This document shows, in pieces, positions 22,936 through 34,375 of a DNA stretch of 64,000 nt. Every line of letters starts with the position of its first letter. Positions within the stretch are counted from its first letter, which is position 1. Origin of the DNA: Elymus sibiricus (Eukaryota > Streptophyta > Magnoliopsida > Poales > Poaceae); contig CM077673.1 in NCBI GenBank assembly GCA_039707655.1, positions 269,212,288 through 269,276,287 of the forward strand, read 5' to 3'. The notes beneath the pieces were generated by a model that saw nothing but the letters and a program-made list of their open reading frames with translations, did no database searches and had not been told where the DNA came from. The translations under genes and the position numbers were made by a program.

Positions 22936-23991
22936 TCACCATCCAAAGAATCCTTCTGGTCCTAGAGGAAAGTAGTTGGGCTGAGGCACCTGAGCATCCC
23001 ACTCCTGGGCTGCGGCCTCCGCCTCGGCCGACTCGTTCCGGTAAGAAATTATATCTGGTGGCATGATGGTGTATCCGTTCCTGGCATGATAGTTAAACAG
23101 AGAGGGTGCAGGCAACACAATAATATCGCGAGTTTCCTCGCTAAATACTAAGTTATAGCGAATGTGCTGCGGTGGTTAAGGTTCCTCAATGAACTGGTGC
23201 TCTAGCATAGACTGGTGATCAAGATAAACTTTAGGTAACAAGTAATCAGTAGGGCGTATGGCGGCATTAAAACATTTTGCAAACCATGTGACATAAATAC
23301 CACCATGAACCTTGCCCTTGGTTTGGTTAAGATGCAAGCGGCGCGCGACAATAGCTCCTAAGTTGTAAATGTTATCACCATAAAGTGCATTGCGCAAAAT
23401 AGCAAGGGTGGGGGCACTGAGAACACCACCCTGCTCCATAGCAGTTATGCATTTTCCTATAAACAGAGAAAAATAGTGCACAGATGGAAAATGCAAGCTA
23501 GTGGACATGGCGTTTGATACGCCCCTAGTTTCTCCCACAGTTAAGGTGAGGAGAAAATCCTCAAACTCCTCAGGCTTAGGATCACTCATTGCCCCGTCAG
23601 TGGGAAGCATGCATATTTAACAAAATTCATCTAGAGGCATTTCATAGTTTGTTGCATATAAATCAAAGCGTACTGTGGGAGCACCGGGCATATTTGAGAA
23701 GTAAAAATTTTGCACAAAGGAATTAGTGAGGAGATAGTATTAGTCACACTCATCTGCGAGGAAGTTGGCCATCCCGGCATTTGCAACGAATTGCATAAAT
23801 TTTTGATAAAAAACCGCTTCGTTCATGAAGGGTGCATGTGGCCATTCATAGGGCCTAATCTCCATGTTGCGGAAAATGTTGATGTCAAGCTCTTGAGTCC
23901 TCCAAACAACTCCTTTGGGACTCCGGCTCGACGAACTGTTGCTTAGGAAATTCATTTCCCTAAGCACAAATTTCTGAAATTTTTGAGCCAC
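22936..23991 (-). pseudogene. ATHILA ORF-1-like protein region of C
   Basis: One minus-strand frame of about 350 codons runs from 23991 to 22936, broken by stops at about 23740, 23611-23620 and 23176. It reads VLREMNFLSNSSSSRSPKG..., then FPSVHYFSLFIGKCITAMEQ, LSAPTLAILRNALYGDN and YNLGAIVARRLHLN. The pattern resembles the plant Athila ORF-1 family (PF03078), a conserved protein of unknown function. It lies downstream of the protease, where autonomous Athila elements have pol and an env-like ORF. Several stops can be explained by single changes from sense codons. Confidence 0.5.
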
Positions 23992-24824
23992 AAATTTATG
24001 TCAATAAAACTTTGTAAGATTGATGGCATCTACTCATATAGATACCTAGAGGCCATATCAAGCATTCATCCTACTTAGAACTCAAAGAATTCAACATGCA
24101 AGCTCATTTTCTATAGCACCAAGTGCAGCAAAATATGCAAAACATAAACCACTAAAGCAAAAACTAATTGGAGGAATGCGGGAGTCACATACCAAGGAGC
24201 AATTCCTCAAAACAGTTTCGGAAACAGAGTTCCGAGCAAAGAGATCGAAAAATTCAGTTTCTAGAGGAAGAACACGGAGAATTTTTTATGGAGGTAAGGG
24301 ATGAAGTGAGCCGAAGGGATAAGGCAAGGGGGTCCTATGGGCCCCACAAGCCATCAGGGTGCGCCGAGGGGGGTGGGCACGCTCTGTTGGCTTGTGGCCC
24401 ACAGGTGTACCACCCTGCTGTATTTTTAGTACCAATTTTTTTAAATATTCCAGAAAAAATCGGGTTAAATTTTTGTGGCAATCTGAGACTTTTTTTTATT
24501 TTTGGGTCATTTTTATTGCATGGGAAAATCAGAAAATAGGATAATCATGGCATTTTACTTTATTTCCTAACTAGAAATAACAGAGGATGAACTTGTGATA
24601 CAAAGAATTGTGCATACTAAATTCATTAATCACGTGTCTTTCAAAAAGGATCCATTAATAAGGTTGATCAAGTCTAATTAATAACCGTTTTCGATTGACA
24701 TGAAACCAAAGAATTTTCGTATCATACTAAGTTACCTCAATGGGGATTTGCATCTCCCCAACAATAAGATTATAATATTTCTTCTTGGAAGTAGGTAGAG
24801 GGATTTTAAAATCTCCAATGACGA
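23992..24824 (-). mobile_element. C spacer between the ATHILA-like ORF and protease
   Basis: No gene. A GC-rich patch at 24330-24410 resembles 50330-50430 in C's own LTR (GGGCCCCACAA.CCATCAGGG), an internal echo of LTR sequence. RT and integrase would lie here in an autonomous element but are absent. Confidence 0.5.
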
Positions 24825-25334
24825 TCATGGCACTTGGCTCATGACATTAATATTATTAACAAAAGTTTGCTTCTTCAGAAAATGCATGTTATGTTGTTTG
24901 CCATTGACGTGAAAAGTAACCTTGCTTCTTTTGCAATCAATAAAAGCACCTGCAGTATTTAGAAAGGGTCTACCAAGGATGATCAACATGTTGTCGTCCT
25001 CGGGCATATCAAGAATAACAAAGTCTGTTAAGATAGTAACGTTTGCAACCACAACAGGAACGTCCTCGCAAATTCCAATAGGTAAAGCAATGGATTTATC
25101 AGCCATTTGCAAAGATATCTCAGTAGGAGTAAGCTTATTTAAATCAAGTCTTTTATATAGAGAGAAAGGCATAACACTAACACCGGCTCGTAAATCACAT
25201 AAAGCAGTTTTAACATAATGTATTGTGGGTATACCCAGATCTCCCAACTTCTTAGGTACTCCACCATCAAAAGAATAATTAGCAAGCATGGTAGCAATTT
25301 CAGTTTCAGGTATTTTTCTCTTGTTGGTATTAAT
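24825..25334 (-). pseudogene. Retropepsin region of C (3' part of the split gag-protease frame)
   Basis: A 170-codon frame reads ALCDLRAGVSVMPFSLYKRL (active site usually DLGAS; here Asp is kept but Gly-Ser are altered to Arg and Gly), then MPEDDNMLIILGRPFLNTAG, the conserved ILGRPFL block of Athila-type proteases. The frame continues upstream at 47054 after removal of element A and its 5-base duplication; the insertion falls within the ..MKDI / N.. boundary. It ends in a stop at 24825. Confidence 0.8.
25330..25334. repeat. Left target-site duplication of A (TTAAT)
   Basis: TTAAT here and at 47054-47058 flank TGTCAC...CCGACA exactly. Confidence 0.9.
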
Positions 25335-27353
25335 TGTCACAGCCCTAGATTAATGCTTGTAATTAGTTGCATCAGTGAGCATCATGCATCATGTTTACTC
25401 CAAGGAAATATTGAATTGAGGAATTTCCAGAAGCCTCATAAATACTTGAGAAATGATCAACTAAAAATTTCTTCATTTGTGCCCAAGAAAATGTTCCTCT
25501 TAAGCTTTGGAAAATGTGGCAAGATATTAAACTCAAGCCAACATTTTTGGAAGGTTAAAAATATTTATTTTGGGCCTATGAGTTAAATCAACATTTATTT
25601 GGATTGGGTTTATATTTCTATTAAATAGAATATGGACTCAATAATTCTGAAACTCCATGTGTGACTTGGGTTATGTCCATTATATCCACATGCCAATCCT
25701 CAGGATTTTAGAAAATGTTCTGACATTTTTATCAGACAAAACAAAATTGCAGAATTAGAAAAAAACAGCAATAAAAGAGAGAGAGGGAATTCTTACCTGG
25801 TGTTCCCCTGTCGGCCCAGCACTATAGCTGAGGCCCGGCCCAGCTCGAAGCGACGCCAGTTGTCGTCTTCCCCGCGCCAGAAGGACGCGCGCGCATGGTC
25901 GCCGCACGCAGGCATGCGCCCCGTCCACCTCCTGCTTGTCGCCGAGCAGCTGGACGCGTGGATGGACCCCAGAGTCCCGTCTGGATCGGGCCGACGCCCG
26001 TCTTTCGCCCCCTTGCTCTCTCCCTCTCCCTCTGCTTCTTCCTTCCCCGGACCCGAGGCCATGCCGACGTCGCTAGCGAGCTACCGCCGTCGTCTTGCCT
26101 CCCTGACCTGACCAAAAGCTCCACCTCGACGCTCTGAAGCTCCTCGCCGAAGGAATCGGGCCCGGAGGCTCTCAGCATCGTCGTCATCGCCGATTTCCTC
26201 CACCGGCTGCCGGCGATCGACCCCGTCAATTCACCGCCTCCGGGACGTCTCCGAGCCCGCTGACCTCCGAGACGCGTTCCCTGTGAGCTTCTCTACCTCT
26301 CCCCTCTCTTTTTGCTGTCGCGTGCACCCCTAGCTAGCCTCCCCGTTGAAGCCAATGCTCCTGGCCGCCGGTAGCGATGTGGCCGTGGCCACAGCCACCA
26401 CGACCTGCTCTCGAGCTCGCCATTGTGTTCCGGATGCTCCCAGGAAGCCATAGGTCCCATTAGATGGGCTCCCCGAGCCCTGGAGCCCCTGTGCCGTCGG
26501 TCCCGTACGGGCGCTGCCACGGATGAGCTTGCCGGCGAGCCCTCCGGCGTCCCCAGGGCCTCTCGCGAGTCCCCTGGATGCGCACGGGCAAGGGCAATGC
26601 CCTGGTGCCCTCAACGCTCTATCCCGACGCCGCTAGCGCATTTCCGGCGCATCACCGCCGCCCTGGATGGCCGCCGGCGACCTCCCTCCGGCGTGCTGAC
26701 GTGGCCACCATTAGTGCCTAATGACCCCACTAATTAGCCCCCTGAGGCCACTGACAATGGGCCGCATGGCCTGTTAATCTAGTTTAGTTATGTTAAACTA
26801 ATTAGTTAGCCACTGTGTCACTTGCACATGGGCCCCACATGTCAGCTTGACTTGGTCCAGTCAGCAGTTGACTTGGCCCACCAGTCAGCCACTGTAGTGA
26901 CCATGAGCCACTGACCAGTGGGCTCCACTAGTCAGATTTGACCTGGATCTGGCGCTTTGACCTGCTGACATCACGGTGACCTCGTGCTGACGCAATAACT
27001 AATTTATGATTTTCAGAAAATGCCTAAAACTTCTAAAAATCATAGAAATTAATCTGTAAGTCAGATGAAAATAAATTATATATGAAAAATGATCAGAAAA
27101 ATGCAAGGAATCTGTTTATGCCATGTTCATGCATGTTTGAGAAAGTTAACATCACCAATTAGGGAAAATTATGAATAGGACAATTTAATAAATTGAGTTG
27201 GAGTTGGGATTTAGTATATATCTGAATTCCACTTCACTTAATATGACTATCTATTGTACTAGGTCAATTCAGTATCTTAATTTGTCATATCATACATCAT
27301 GATTGTGCATTGCATAAATTGAATGTTGTTCCTTCTTGTTTGCCGTTCTTTGT
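25335..27353 (+). mobile_element. 5' LTR of A, first part
   Basis: Collinear with 42833-44845. It ends where element B begins (TTTGT then TGATACG). It includes a GC-rich island at 25795-26740 with overlapping ORFs that are not genes. Confidence 0.9.
27349..27353. repeat. Left target-site duplication of B
   Basis: TTTGT here and CTTGT at 36866-36870 (4/5 match), assuming B's LTR ends ...TATCAAGA. Both LTR ends of B are followed by AGA, which supports that. Confidence 0.6.
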
Positions 27354-28885
27354 TGATACGTCTCCGTCGTATCTATAATTTTTGATTGTTTCATGCCAAT
27401 ATTCTACAACTTTCATATACTTTTGGCAACTTTTTATACTATTTTTGGGACTAACATAGTGATCCAGTGCCCAGTGCCAGTTCCTGTTTGTTGCATGTTT
27501 TTTGTTTCGTAGAAAATCCATATCAAACGAAGTCCAAACGGGATAAAAACTAACGGAGATTTTTTTTGGAATATATGTGAATTTTGGGAAGTGGAATCAA
27601 CAGAAGGCGGTGCCCGAGGGGCCCACAAGCCATAGGGGCGCGCCCTGGGGGGTAGGGCGCTCCAGGCTGTCTTGTGGCCACCCCGTAAGGCGGTTGGTTC
27701 CCTTCTTTCGCCGCAAGAAAGCTAATATCTGGATAAAAATCATGTTAAAATTTCAGCCCAATCGGAGTTACGGATCTCCGGGAATTTAAGAAACGGTGAA
27801 AGGCCAGAATCTGGGAGCGCAGAAACACAAGGAAACAGAGAGAGATATCCAATCTCGGAGGGGCTCTCGCCCCTCCGCCGCCATGGAAGCCAAGGACCAG
27901 AGGGGAAACCCTCCTCCCATCTAGGGGGAGGCCAAGGAAGAAGAAGAAGGAGGGGGGCTCTCTCCCCCTCTCTCCCGGTGGCACCGGAACGCCGTCGGGG
28001 CCATCATCGTGACGGCGATCTACACCAACAACTTCGCCGCCGTCATCACCAACTCTCTCCCCCTCTATGCAGTGGTGTAACACCCCTTCTCCCCGCTGTA
28101 ATATCTACTTAAACATGGTGCTCAACGCTATATTTTATTTCCCAATGATGTATGGCTATCCTATGATGTTTGAGTAGATCCGTTTTGTCCTATGGGTTGA
28201 TTGGTGATCATGATTGGTTTGAGTTGCATGTTTTATTATTGGTGCTGTCCTATGGTGCTCTTCATGTCGCCCAAGCGTGAGGGATCCCCGCTGTAGGGTG
28301 TTGCAATGTGTTCATGATTTGCCTATGGTGGGTTGCTTGAGTGACAGAAGCATAAACCCGAGTAGGTGGGTTGTTGCATATGGGAGTAAAGAGGACTTGA
28401 TACCTTATAATGCTATGGTTGGGTTTTACCTTAATGATCTTTAGTAGTTGCGGATGCTTGCTAGAGTTGCAATCATAAGTGCATATGATCCAAGTAGAGA
28501 AAGGATGTTAGCTTATGCCTCTCCCTCATATAAAATTGCAATAATGATTACCGGTCTAGTTATCGATTGCCTAGGGACAAATAACTTTCTTGTGACAAAA
28601 AGCTCTCTACTAAGACTAACTTAGTTGCTTCTTCATCTAAACAGCCCCTAGATTTTATTTACGTGTTCTTTATTATCTTGCAAACCTATCCTATCACACC
28701 TACAAAGTACTTCTAGTTTCATACTTGTTCTAGGTAAAGCGAACGTTAAGCGTGCGTAGAGTTGTATCGGTGGTCGACAGAACTTGAGGGAATATTTGTT
28801 CTACCTTTAGCTCCTCGTTGGGTTCGACACTCTTACTTATCGAAAGAGGCTACAACTGATCCCCTATACTTGTGGGTTATCAAGA
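27354..28885 (+). mobile_element. 5' LTR of B
   Basis: 1532 bases, collinear with 33342-33978 plus 35975-36865, with few differences. It contains a GC-rich block at 27600-28060. Confidence 0.9.
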
Positions 28886-28893
28886 CCTTTTTC

Positions 28894-28911
28894 TGGCGCC
28901 GTTGCCGGGGA
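28894..28911 (+). promoter_or_regulatory. Primer binding site of B, tRNA-Asp type
   Basis: TGGCGCCGTTGCCGGGGA, 8 bases after the LTR end. Confidence 0.9.
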
Positions 28912-29006
28912 GCAATAGCGTGGGGTGAATATTCTCGTGTGTGCTTGCTTGCTTTATCACTAAGTAGATTTTATTTGCTGTTCTAAGTTGTTCTCTATCT
29001 TTAGTT

Positions 29007-29729
29007 ATGGATATGGAACACGAAATACCAAAAAAATTAGGTGTACTTGCTACTCATGGAGATGGGGAACCTTCTAAAACCCTCGATGCTCGTTATGTGA
29101 AAGATATTATGCACTACTTTAATAATCCTGGGAAAACCCCATTCAATTATATAATGGGATACACATTGGATCAACGTGAATACTTTAGGGATTATCGCTT
29201 GACTCAAAAAGGGAAACCGTTATGGGATCAAATTCATATGTTGAAATGGTATAGTTGGAATCTATGCTTGAGATATGATATTACTTGTTGCTCTAGGATG
29301 AAGGCTAAACACCTTCCCTTTTCATGTAAATTTAATGAAAATGAAACCTTGGCTTCTTATGCTAATGGTATATATGATTACTATGATGTGGAACAAATAG
29401 AAGAGTTTGTTGCTTTTAAGGGTGCTTATGAAATTGAAGCTTTGTTTGAAAAGTATGAAGATTATGATGATGCTGTTTACCGATCTCAAAATTTGGCTAT
29501 GCTTCGTTATTGTTATGCCAATTATGAATATAATGCCCATATTGATCAATTTATTGAGAAAGTCTCCGCTATCCAAGAAGAGACTAATATTTTGCAGGAA
29601 TCTATGGAAGAAGAAATTGATGACACTGTGAGCTTAGTGGATGAAAAAGATGAGGAGGAGAGCAAAGAACAAAAGGAGGAAGAGCGGATTAGCTACCCGT
29701 GCCCACCTTCTAATGAGAGTAACTCTTGA
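29007..29729 (+). CDS. Unrecognised ORF of B, first part (240 codons)
   Basis: It begins at ATG 29007, about 95 bases after the PBS, and ends at TGA 29727-29729. The middle reads KTPFNYIMGYTLDQREYFRD and is rich in Tyr, Asn and Asp; residues about 200-235 are strongly acidic. There is no zinc knuckle, RT or transmembrane segment. The next ORF (29739) is in the same frame, nine bases after the stop, so the two may be one protein of about 450 residues interrupted by a single TGA. It is open and looks protein-like (Tyr-rich, no low-complexity except the tail), which is unusual in a nest where nearly all other frames are broken. It is conserved in position but not recognised; it may replace gag or be a trans-acting element protein. 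Confidence 0.65.
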   Translation: MDMEHEIPKKLGVLATHGDGEPSKTLDARYVKDIMHYFNNPGKTPFNYIMGYTLDQREYFRDYRLTQKGKPLWDQIHMLKWYSWNLCLRYDITCCSRMKAKHLPFSCKFNENETLASYANGIYDYYDVEQIEEFVAFKGAYEIEALFEKYEDYDDAVYRSQNLAMLRYCYANYEYNAHIDQFIEKVSAIQEETNILQESMEEEIDDTVSLVDEKDEEESKEQKEEERISYPCPPSNESNS

Positions 29730-29738
29730 ACTCATACA

Positions 29739-30356
29739 ATGTTTAATTTCCCTTCGTGCTTACCGAAGGATGAATGCTATGATAATTGCTATGATCCCTT
29801 GGATTCGTTTGAAATATCCCTTTTTGATGAACTTGATGCTTGCTATGCTTGTGGCCATGATGCCAATATGAATGATGCTTATAGAGATGAACTTGCTATA
29901 GTTCCTTATGTTAAACATGAAATTGTTGCTATTGCACCCACACATGATAGTCCTATTATCTCTTTGAATTCTCCCAACTACACTATATCGGAGAAGTTTG
30001 CACTTATTAAGGATTATATAGATGGGTTGCCTTTTACTATCACACATGATGATTTTGATAAATATAATATGCATGTGCTTGCTGCTCCTACTTTCAATTA
30101 TTATGAGAGAGGAACTACATCTCCACCTCTTTATGTTTCCAATACGATAAAATTGCAAGAAACTCTTTATACTATGCATTGGCCTTTACTTTATGTGCAT
30201 GAATTGTTCTTTTATGACATGCCGATGCATAGGAAGAGAGTTAGACTTCGTTATTGCATGATATATATTACTTTGTGCTCAATACTAAATTACAAATCAT
30301 TGTTAATTAAAATTGGCTTTGATATACCTTGGGATCCGGGTGGATCCATTACTTGA
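29739..30356 (+). CDS. Unrecognised ORF of B, second part (205 codons)
   Basis: Same frame as 29007-29729, separated only by TGA and nine bases. It reads FNFPSCLPKDECYD..., DACYACGHDANMNDAYRDEL and YTISEKFALIKDYIDGLPFT. CYACGH..N is Cys/His-containing but not a recognisable zinc finger. Residues about 160-190 are hydrophobic. It ends at TGA 30354-30356. It is more likely the C-terminal half of one protein than a separate gene. Confidence 0.55.
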   Translation: MFNFPSCLPKDECYDNCYDPLDSFEISLFDELDACYACGHDANMNDAYRDELAIVPYVKHEIVAIAPTHDSPIISLNSPNYTISEKFALIKDYIDGLPFTITHDDFDKYNMHVLAAPTFNYYERGTTSPPLYVSNTIKLQETLYTMHWPLLYVHELFFYDMPMHRKRVRLRYCMIYITLCSILNYKSLLIKIGFDIPWDPGGSIT

Positions 30357-31153
30357 GCACTTTATGCCTAGCTTAATGGCTTTAAAGAAAGCGCTGCCAG
30401 GGAGACAACCCGGAAGTTTTAGAGAGTCATTTTATTATGTTGTGTGCTTTTATATAGTTTAAAAACAAAAAAATAAATAGGGGAACCTAAAACTTTTCAA
30501 AAAGAAAAGTGAAAGTGAGAGGGACGAGCATTGTGAAAGTGAGAGCTAGCCTTGAACTTTGTTCATGCCCATGGAAACCTTGTGAATCTTAATTACAGAA
30601 ACTTTTCAACAAAAATAATTACCCCCTTGTATAAATCCAGTGTATTATAAAAATAATGTGCCAAGATTTGCCTTTAGGATGATTAGATTGCTTGTTTGGT
30701 GTGTGCAGTGCAGAAACAGAAACTTTGGCTGTAGTGCGTGAATTTACATTTTTTACTGGAATGTCAAAAGTTTCTGAAATTTTTACACAGTACTGCTATG
30801 CAAATTGTTTACTTTTTCCTAATTTTTCAGAATTTTTAGAGTTACAGAAGTATGGTGAATGTTCAGATTGCTACAGACTGTCCTGTTTTTGACAGATTCT
30901 GTTTTTGATGCATTGTTTTGCTCGTTTTGATGAAACTATCGATTGTATCGGTGGTATAAGCCATGGAAAAGTTATATTACAGTAGCTACAATGCCAAAAA
31001 AATATGAATTGGTTGGCAACAGTACTTAAAGTTGTAATTTGCTTTATTATTACTAACGGATCTCACGAGGGTTTTGTTAAGTTTTGTGTGATTGAAGTTT
31101 TCAAGTTTTGGGTGAGATCACGATGGATGAAGGAATAAGGAGTGGAAAGAGAC

Positions 31154-31240
31154 CAAGCTTGGGGATGCCCGAGGCACCCCAAGGTAATATCCAAGGACTC
31201 CCAAGAAACTAAGCTTGGGGATGCCCCGGAAGGCATCCCC
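31154..31240. repeat. Two hairpin copies of the AAGCTTGGGGATGCC motif
   Basis: CAAGCTTGGGGATGCCC at 31154-31170 is followed by GGCACCCC (imperfect stem). AAGCTTGGGG at 31211 continues as GGGGATGCC (31217-31225), a 6-base loop and GGCATCCCC (31232-31240), a perfect 9-base stem. The same AAGCTTGGGGATGC forms the polypurine tract at 33328-33341 without a hairpin. Confidence 0.75.
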
Positions 31241-31407
31241 TCTTTCTTCTAACAACCATCGGTAATTTTACTTGGAGCTATATTTTTATTCGTCACATGA
31301 TATGCGTAAATCTTGGAGCGTCGTGTGCTTTTTTATTTTTCTTTTAATAATGCACCATGCTGGTATGAGAAAGTCCTTGGTTGATTTATAGAAGGCTCTT
31401 TGCACCT

Positions 31408-31600
31408 CACTTATATCTTTTGAGTATGGCTTTATAGAATGCTTCATGTGCTTCACTTATATCATTTGAAGTTTGGATTGCCTGTTTCTCTACACATAGA
31501 AAACCGCCATTTGTAGAATGCTCTTTTGCTTCACTTATATTTGTTAGAGCGTGGGCATATATTTTGTAGAAAGAATTAAACTCTCATGATTCACTTATAT
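31408..31600 (+). repeat. Degenerate CACTTATAT repeats
   Basis: CACTTATAT at 31408, 31454, 31532 and 31592, each in a (T/C)TCACTTATAT...TTAGAG-like context. Spacing is 46, 78 and 60 bases. Function unknown. Confidence 0.6.
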
Positions 31601-33327
31601 CTATTTAGAGAGTTAACAGGAGTTGGTCATTCACATGGTTGGTCATAAAATCCTACATAAAATTTGTAGATCACTGAATATGATATGTTTGATTCCTTGC
31701 AATAGTTTTGCGATATAAAGATGGTGATACTAGAGACATGCTAGTGAGTAATTATGGATTGGTAGAAATATTTGTGTTAAAGTTTGTGATTCCCGTAGCA
31801 TGCACGTATGGTGAACCGTTATGTGAAGAAGTCGGAGCATGATTTATTTATTGATTGTCATCCTTTGTGTGGAGGTCGGGACCGCGCGATGGTTAACTCC
31901 TACCAACCTCTCCCCTAGGGGCATGCGTCTAATACTTTGTTTCGATAGCTAATAGATTTTTGCAATAAGTATGTGAGTTCTTTATGACTAATGTTGAGTC
32001 CATGGATTATACGCACTCTCATCCTTCCACCATTGCTAGCCTCTCTAGTACCGCGCAACTTTCGCCGGTGCATTACACCCACCATATATCCTTCCTCAAA
32101 ACAGCCACCATACCTACCTATTATGGCATTTCCATAGCCATTACGAGATATATTGCCATGCAACTTCCACCGTTCTGTTTATTATGACACGCACCATCAT
32201 TGTCATATTGCTTTGCATGATCGTAAGATAGCTAGCATGATGTTTTCATGGCTTGTCCGTTTTTTGATGTCATTGCTACGCTAGATCATTGCACATCCCG
32301 GTACACCACCGGAGGCATTCATATAGAGTCATATTTTGTTCTAGTATCGAGTTGTAATTCTTGAGTTGTAAGTAAATAAAAGTGTGATGATCATCATTAT
32401 TAGAGCATTGTCCCATGTGAGGAAAGGATGATGGAAGCTATGATTCCCTCACAAGTTGGGATGAGTCTCCGGATTTTATGAAAAATAAAAGAGGCCAAAG
32501 AAGCCCAAAAAAAAGAGGCCAAAGAAGCCCACCAAAAACAAAAAAAACAAAAAAAAATGATAGAAAAGAGAGAAGGGGCAATGCTACTATTCCTTTTTCC
32601 ACACTTGTGCTTCAAAGTAGCACCATGATCTTCATGATAGAGAGTCTCCTATATTGTCACTTTCATATACTAGTGGGAATTTTTCATTATAGAACTTGGC
32701 TTGCATATTCCAATGATGGGCTTCCTCAAATTGCCCTAGGTCTTCGTGAGCAAGCAAGTTGGATGCACACCCACTTAGTTTCTTTTGAGCTTTCATACAC
32801 TTATAGCTCTAGTGCATCCGTTGCATGGCAATCCCTACTCACTCACATTAATATCTATTGATGGGCATCTCCATAGCCCGTTGATACGCCTAGTTGATGT
32901 GAGACTATCTCCTTCTTTTTGTCTTCTCCACAACCACCATATTCTATTCCACCTATAGTGCTATATCCATGCCTCACGCTCATGTATTGCGTGAAAGTTG
33001 AAAAGGTTTGAGAAACAATTGATTGGCTAAAACCGGGGTTGTGCATGATTAAATACTTTGTGTGATGAAGATGGAGCATAGCCAGACTATATGATTTTGT
33101 AGGGATAACTTTCTTTTAGCCATGATATTTTGAGAAGACATGATTGCTTTATTAGTATGCTTGAAGTATTATTGTCTTAATGTCAAATGATAGACTATTG
33201 CTTTGAATCACTTGTGTCTTAATATTCATGCCATGATTAGATTATATGATCAAGATTATGCTAGGTAGCATTCCACATCAAAAATTATCTTTTTTATCAT
33301 TTACCTACTCGAGAACGAGCAGGAATT

Positions 33328-33341
33328 AAGCTTGGGGATGC
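33328..33341 (+). promoter_or_regulatory. Polypurine tract of B
   Basis: AAGCTTGGGGATGC immediately before the TGATACG start of the 3' LTR. Confidence 0.8.
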
Positions 33342-33978
33342 TGATACGTCTCCGTCGTATCTATAATTTTTGATTGTTTCATGCCAATATTCTACAACTT
33401 TCATATACTTTTGGCAACTTTTTATACTATTTTTGGGACTAACATATTGATCCAGTGCCCAGTGCCAGTTCCTGTTTGCTGCATGTTTTTTGTTTCGCAG
33501 AAAATCCATATCAAACGAAGTCCAAACGGGATAAAAACTTACGGAGATTTTTTTTGGAATATATGAGAATTTTGGGAAGTGGAATCAACAGAAGGCGGTG
33601 CCTGAGGGGCCCACAAGCCATAGGGGCGCACCCTGGGGGGTAGGGCGCGCCAGGCTGGCTTGTGGCCACCCCGTATGGCGGTTGGTGCCCTTCTTTCGCC
33701 GCAAGAAAGCTAATATCCGGATAAAAATCGTGCTAAATTTCAGCCCAATCGGAGTTACGGATCTCCTGGAATTTAAGAAATGGTGAAAGGCCAGAATCTG
33801 GGAGAGCAGAAACACAAGGAAACAGAGAGAGAGATCCAATCTCGGAGGGGCTCTCGCCCCTCCGCCACCATGGAAGCCAAGGACCAGAGGGGAAACCCTC
33901 CTCCCATCTAGGGGGAGGCCAAGGAAGAAGAAGGAGGTGGGCTCTCTCCCCCTCTCTCCCGGTGGCACCGGAACGCCG

Positions 33979-34260
33979 CACTACTAGAAAAAAGGCTGTT
34001 AGTGGCGCACCTATTTTGGCTATTAATGGCGCACTATAGGTGCGCCACTATTATCACGCCATTAGTAACAAATAGTAATGGCGCACCTCTGGTGCGCCAT
34101 TAGTAATCCAAATACTAGTGGCGCACCATGTGGTGCGCCATTACTATTGCTACAGGTGCGCCACTGGTAACTTTTTTTTATTGAATTTTTTTGAATTTTT
34201 TTTTGAAATTTGAAGGCGGGAAAATAGTAGTGGCGCACCATGCACTGGTGCGCCATTGCT
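33979..34260. repeat. Left subterminal hairpin array of the CACTA element
   Basis: Units of TRGTGGCGCACC, a short spacer, then GGTGCGCCAYTA recur (about 34005, 34028, 34079, 34123, 34232). Each can fold on itself. Confidence 0.8.
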
Positions 34261-34375
34261 AACTTTTTTTTGAATTCTAGATCCGGATCTGGCACGATTT
34301 TTTTTTGCGATTTTTTTTGTGATATTTTTTCAAATTTCGTTCTGCTACGTTCTTTGTGCCGGGGAGCTCCACATG

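Larger units (their letters stand above)
30357..33341 (+). mobile_element. B 3' non-coding internal region
   Basis: Nearly 3 kb without a credible ORF. It contains a GGGAGACAACCC motif (about 30399), two hairpin-embedded copies of AAGCTTGGGGATGCC (31154-31240), four CACTTATAT repeats (31408-31600), a short A-rich duplication with AGAGGCCAAAGAAGCCCA units (32490-32530), and the polypurine tract at the end. Confidence 0.65.

Noticed and set aside
25800..26730. Possible first exon of a host gene (CpG-rich, ATG codons, a GTGAGC site at 26282)
   Set aside because: The identical stretch is in the other LTR of A at 43285-44230, so it is LTR sequence.
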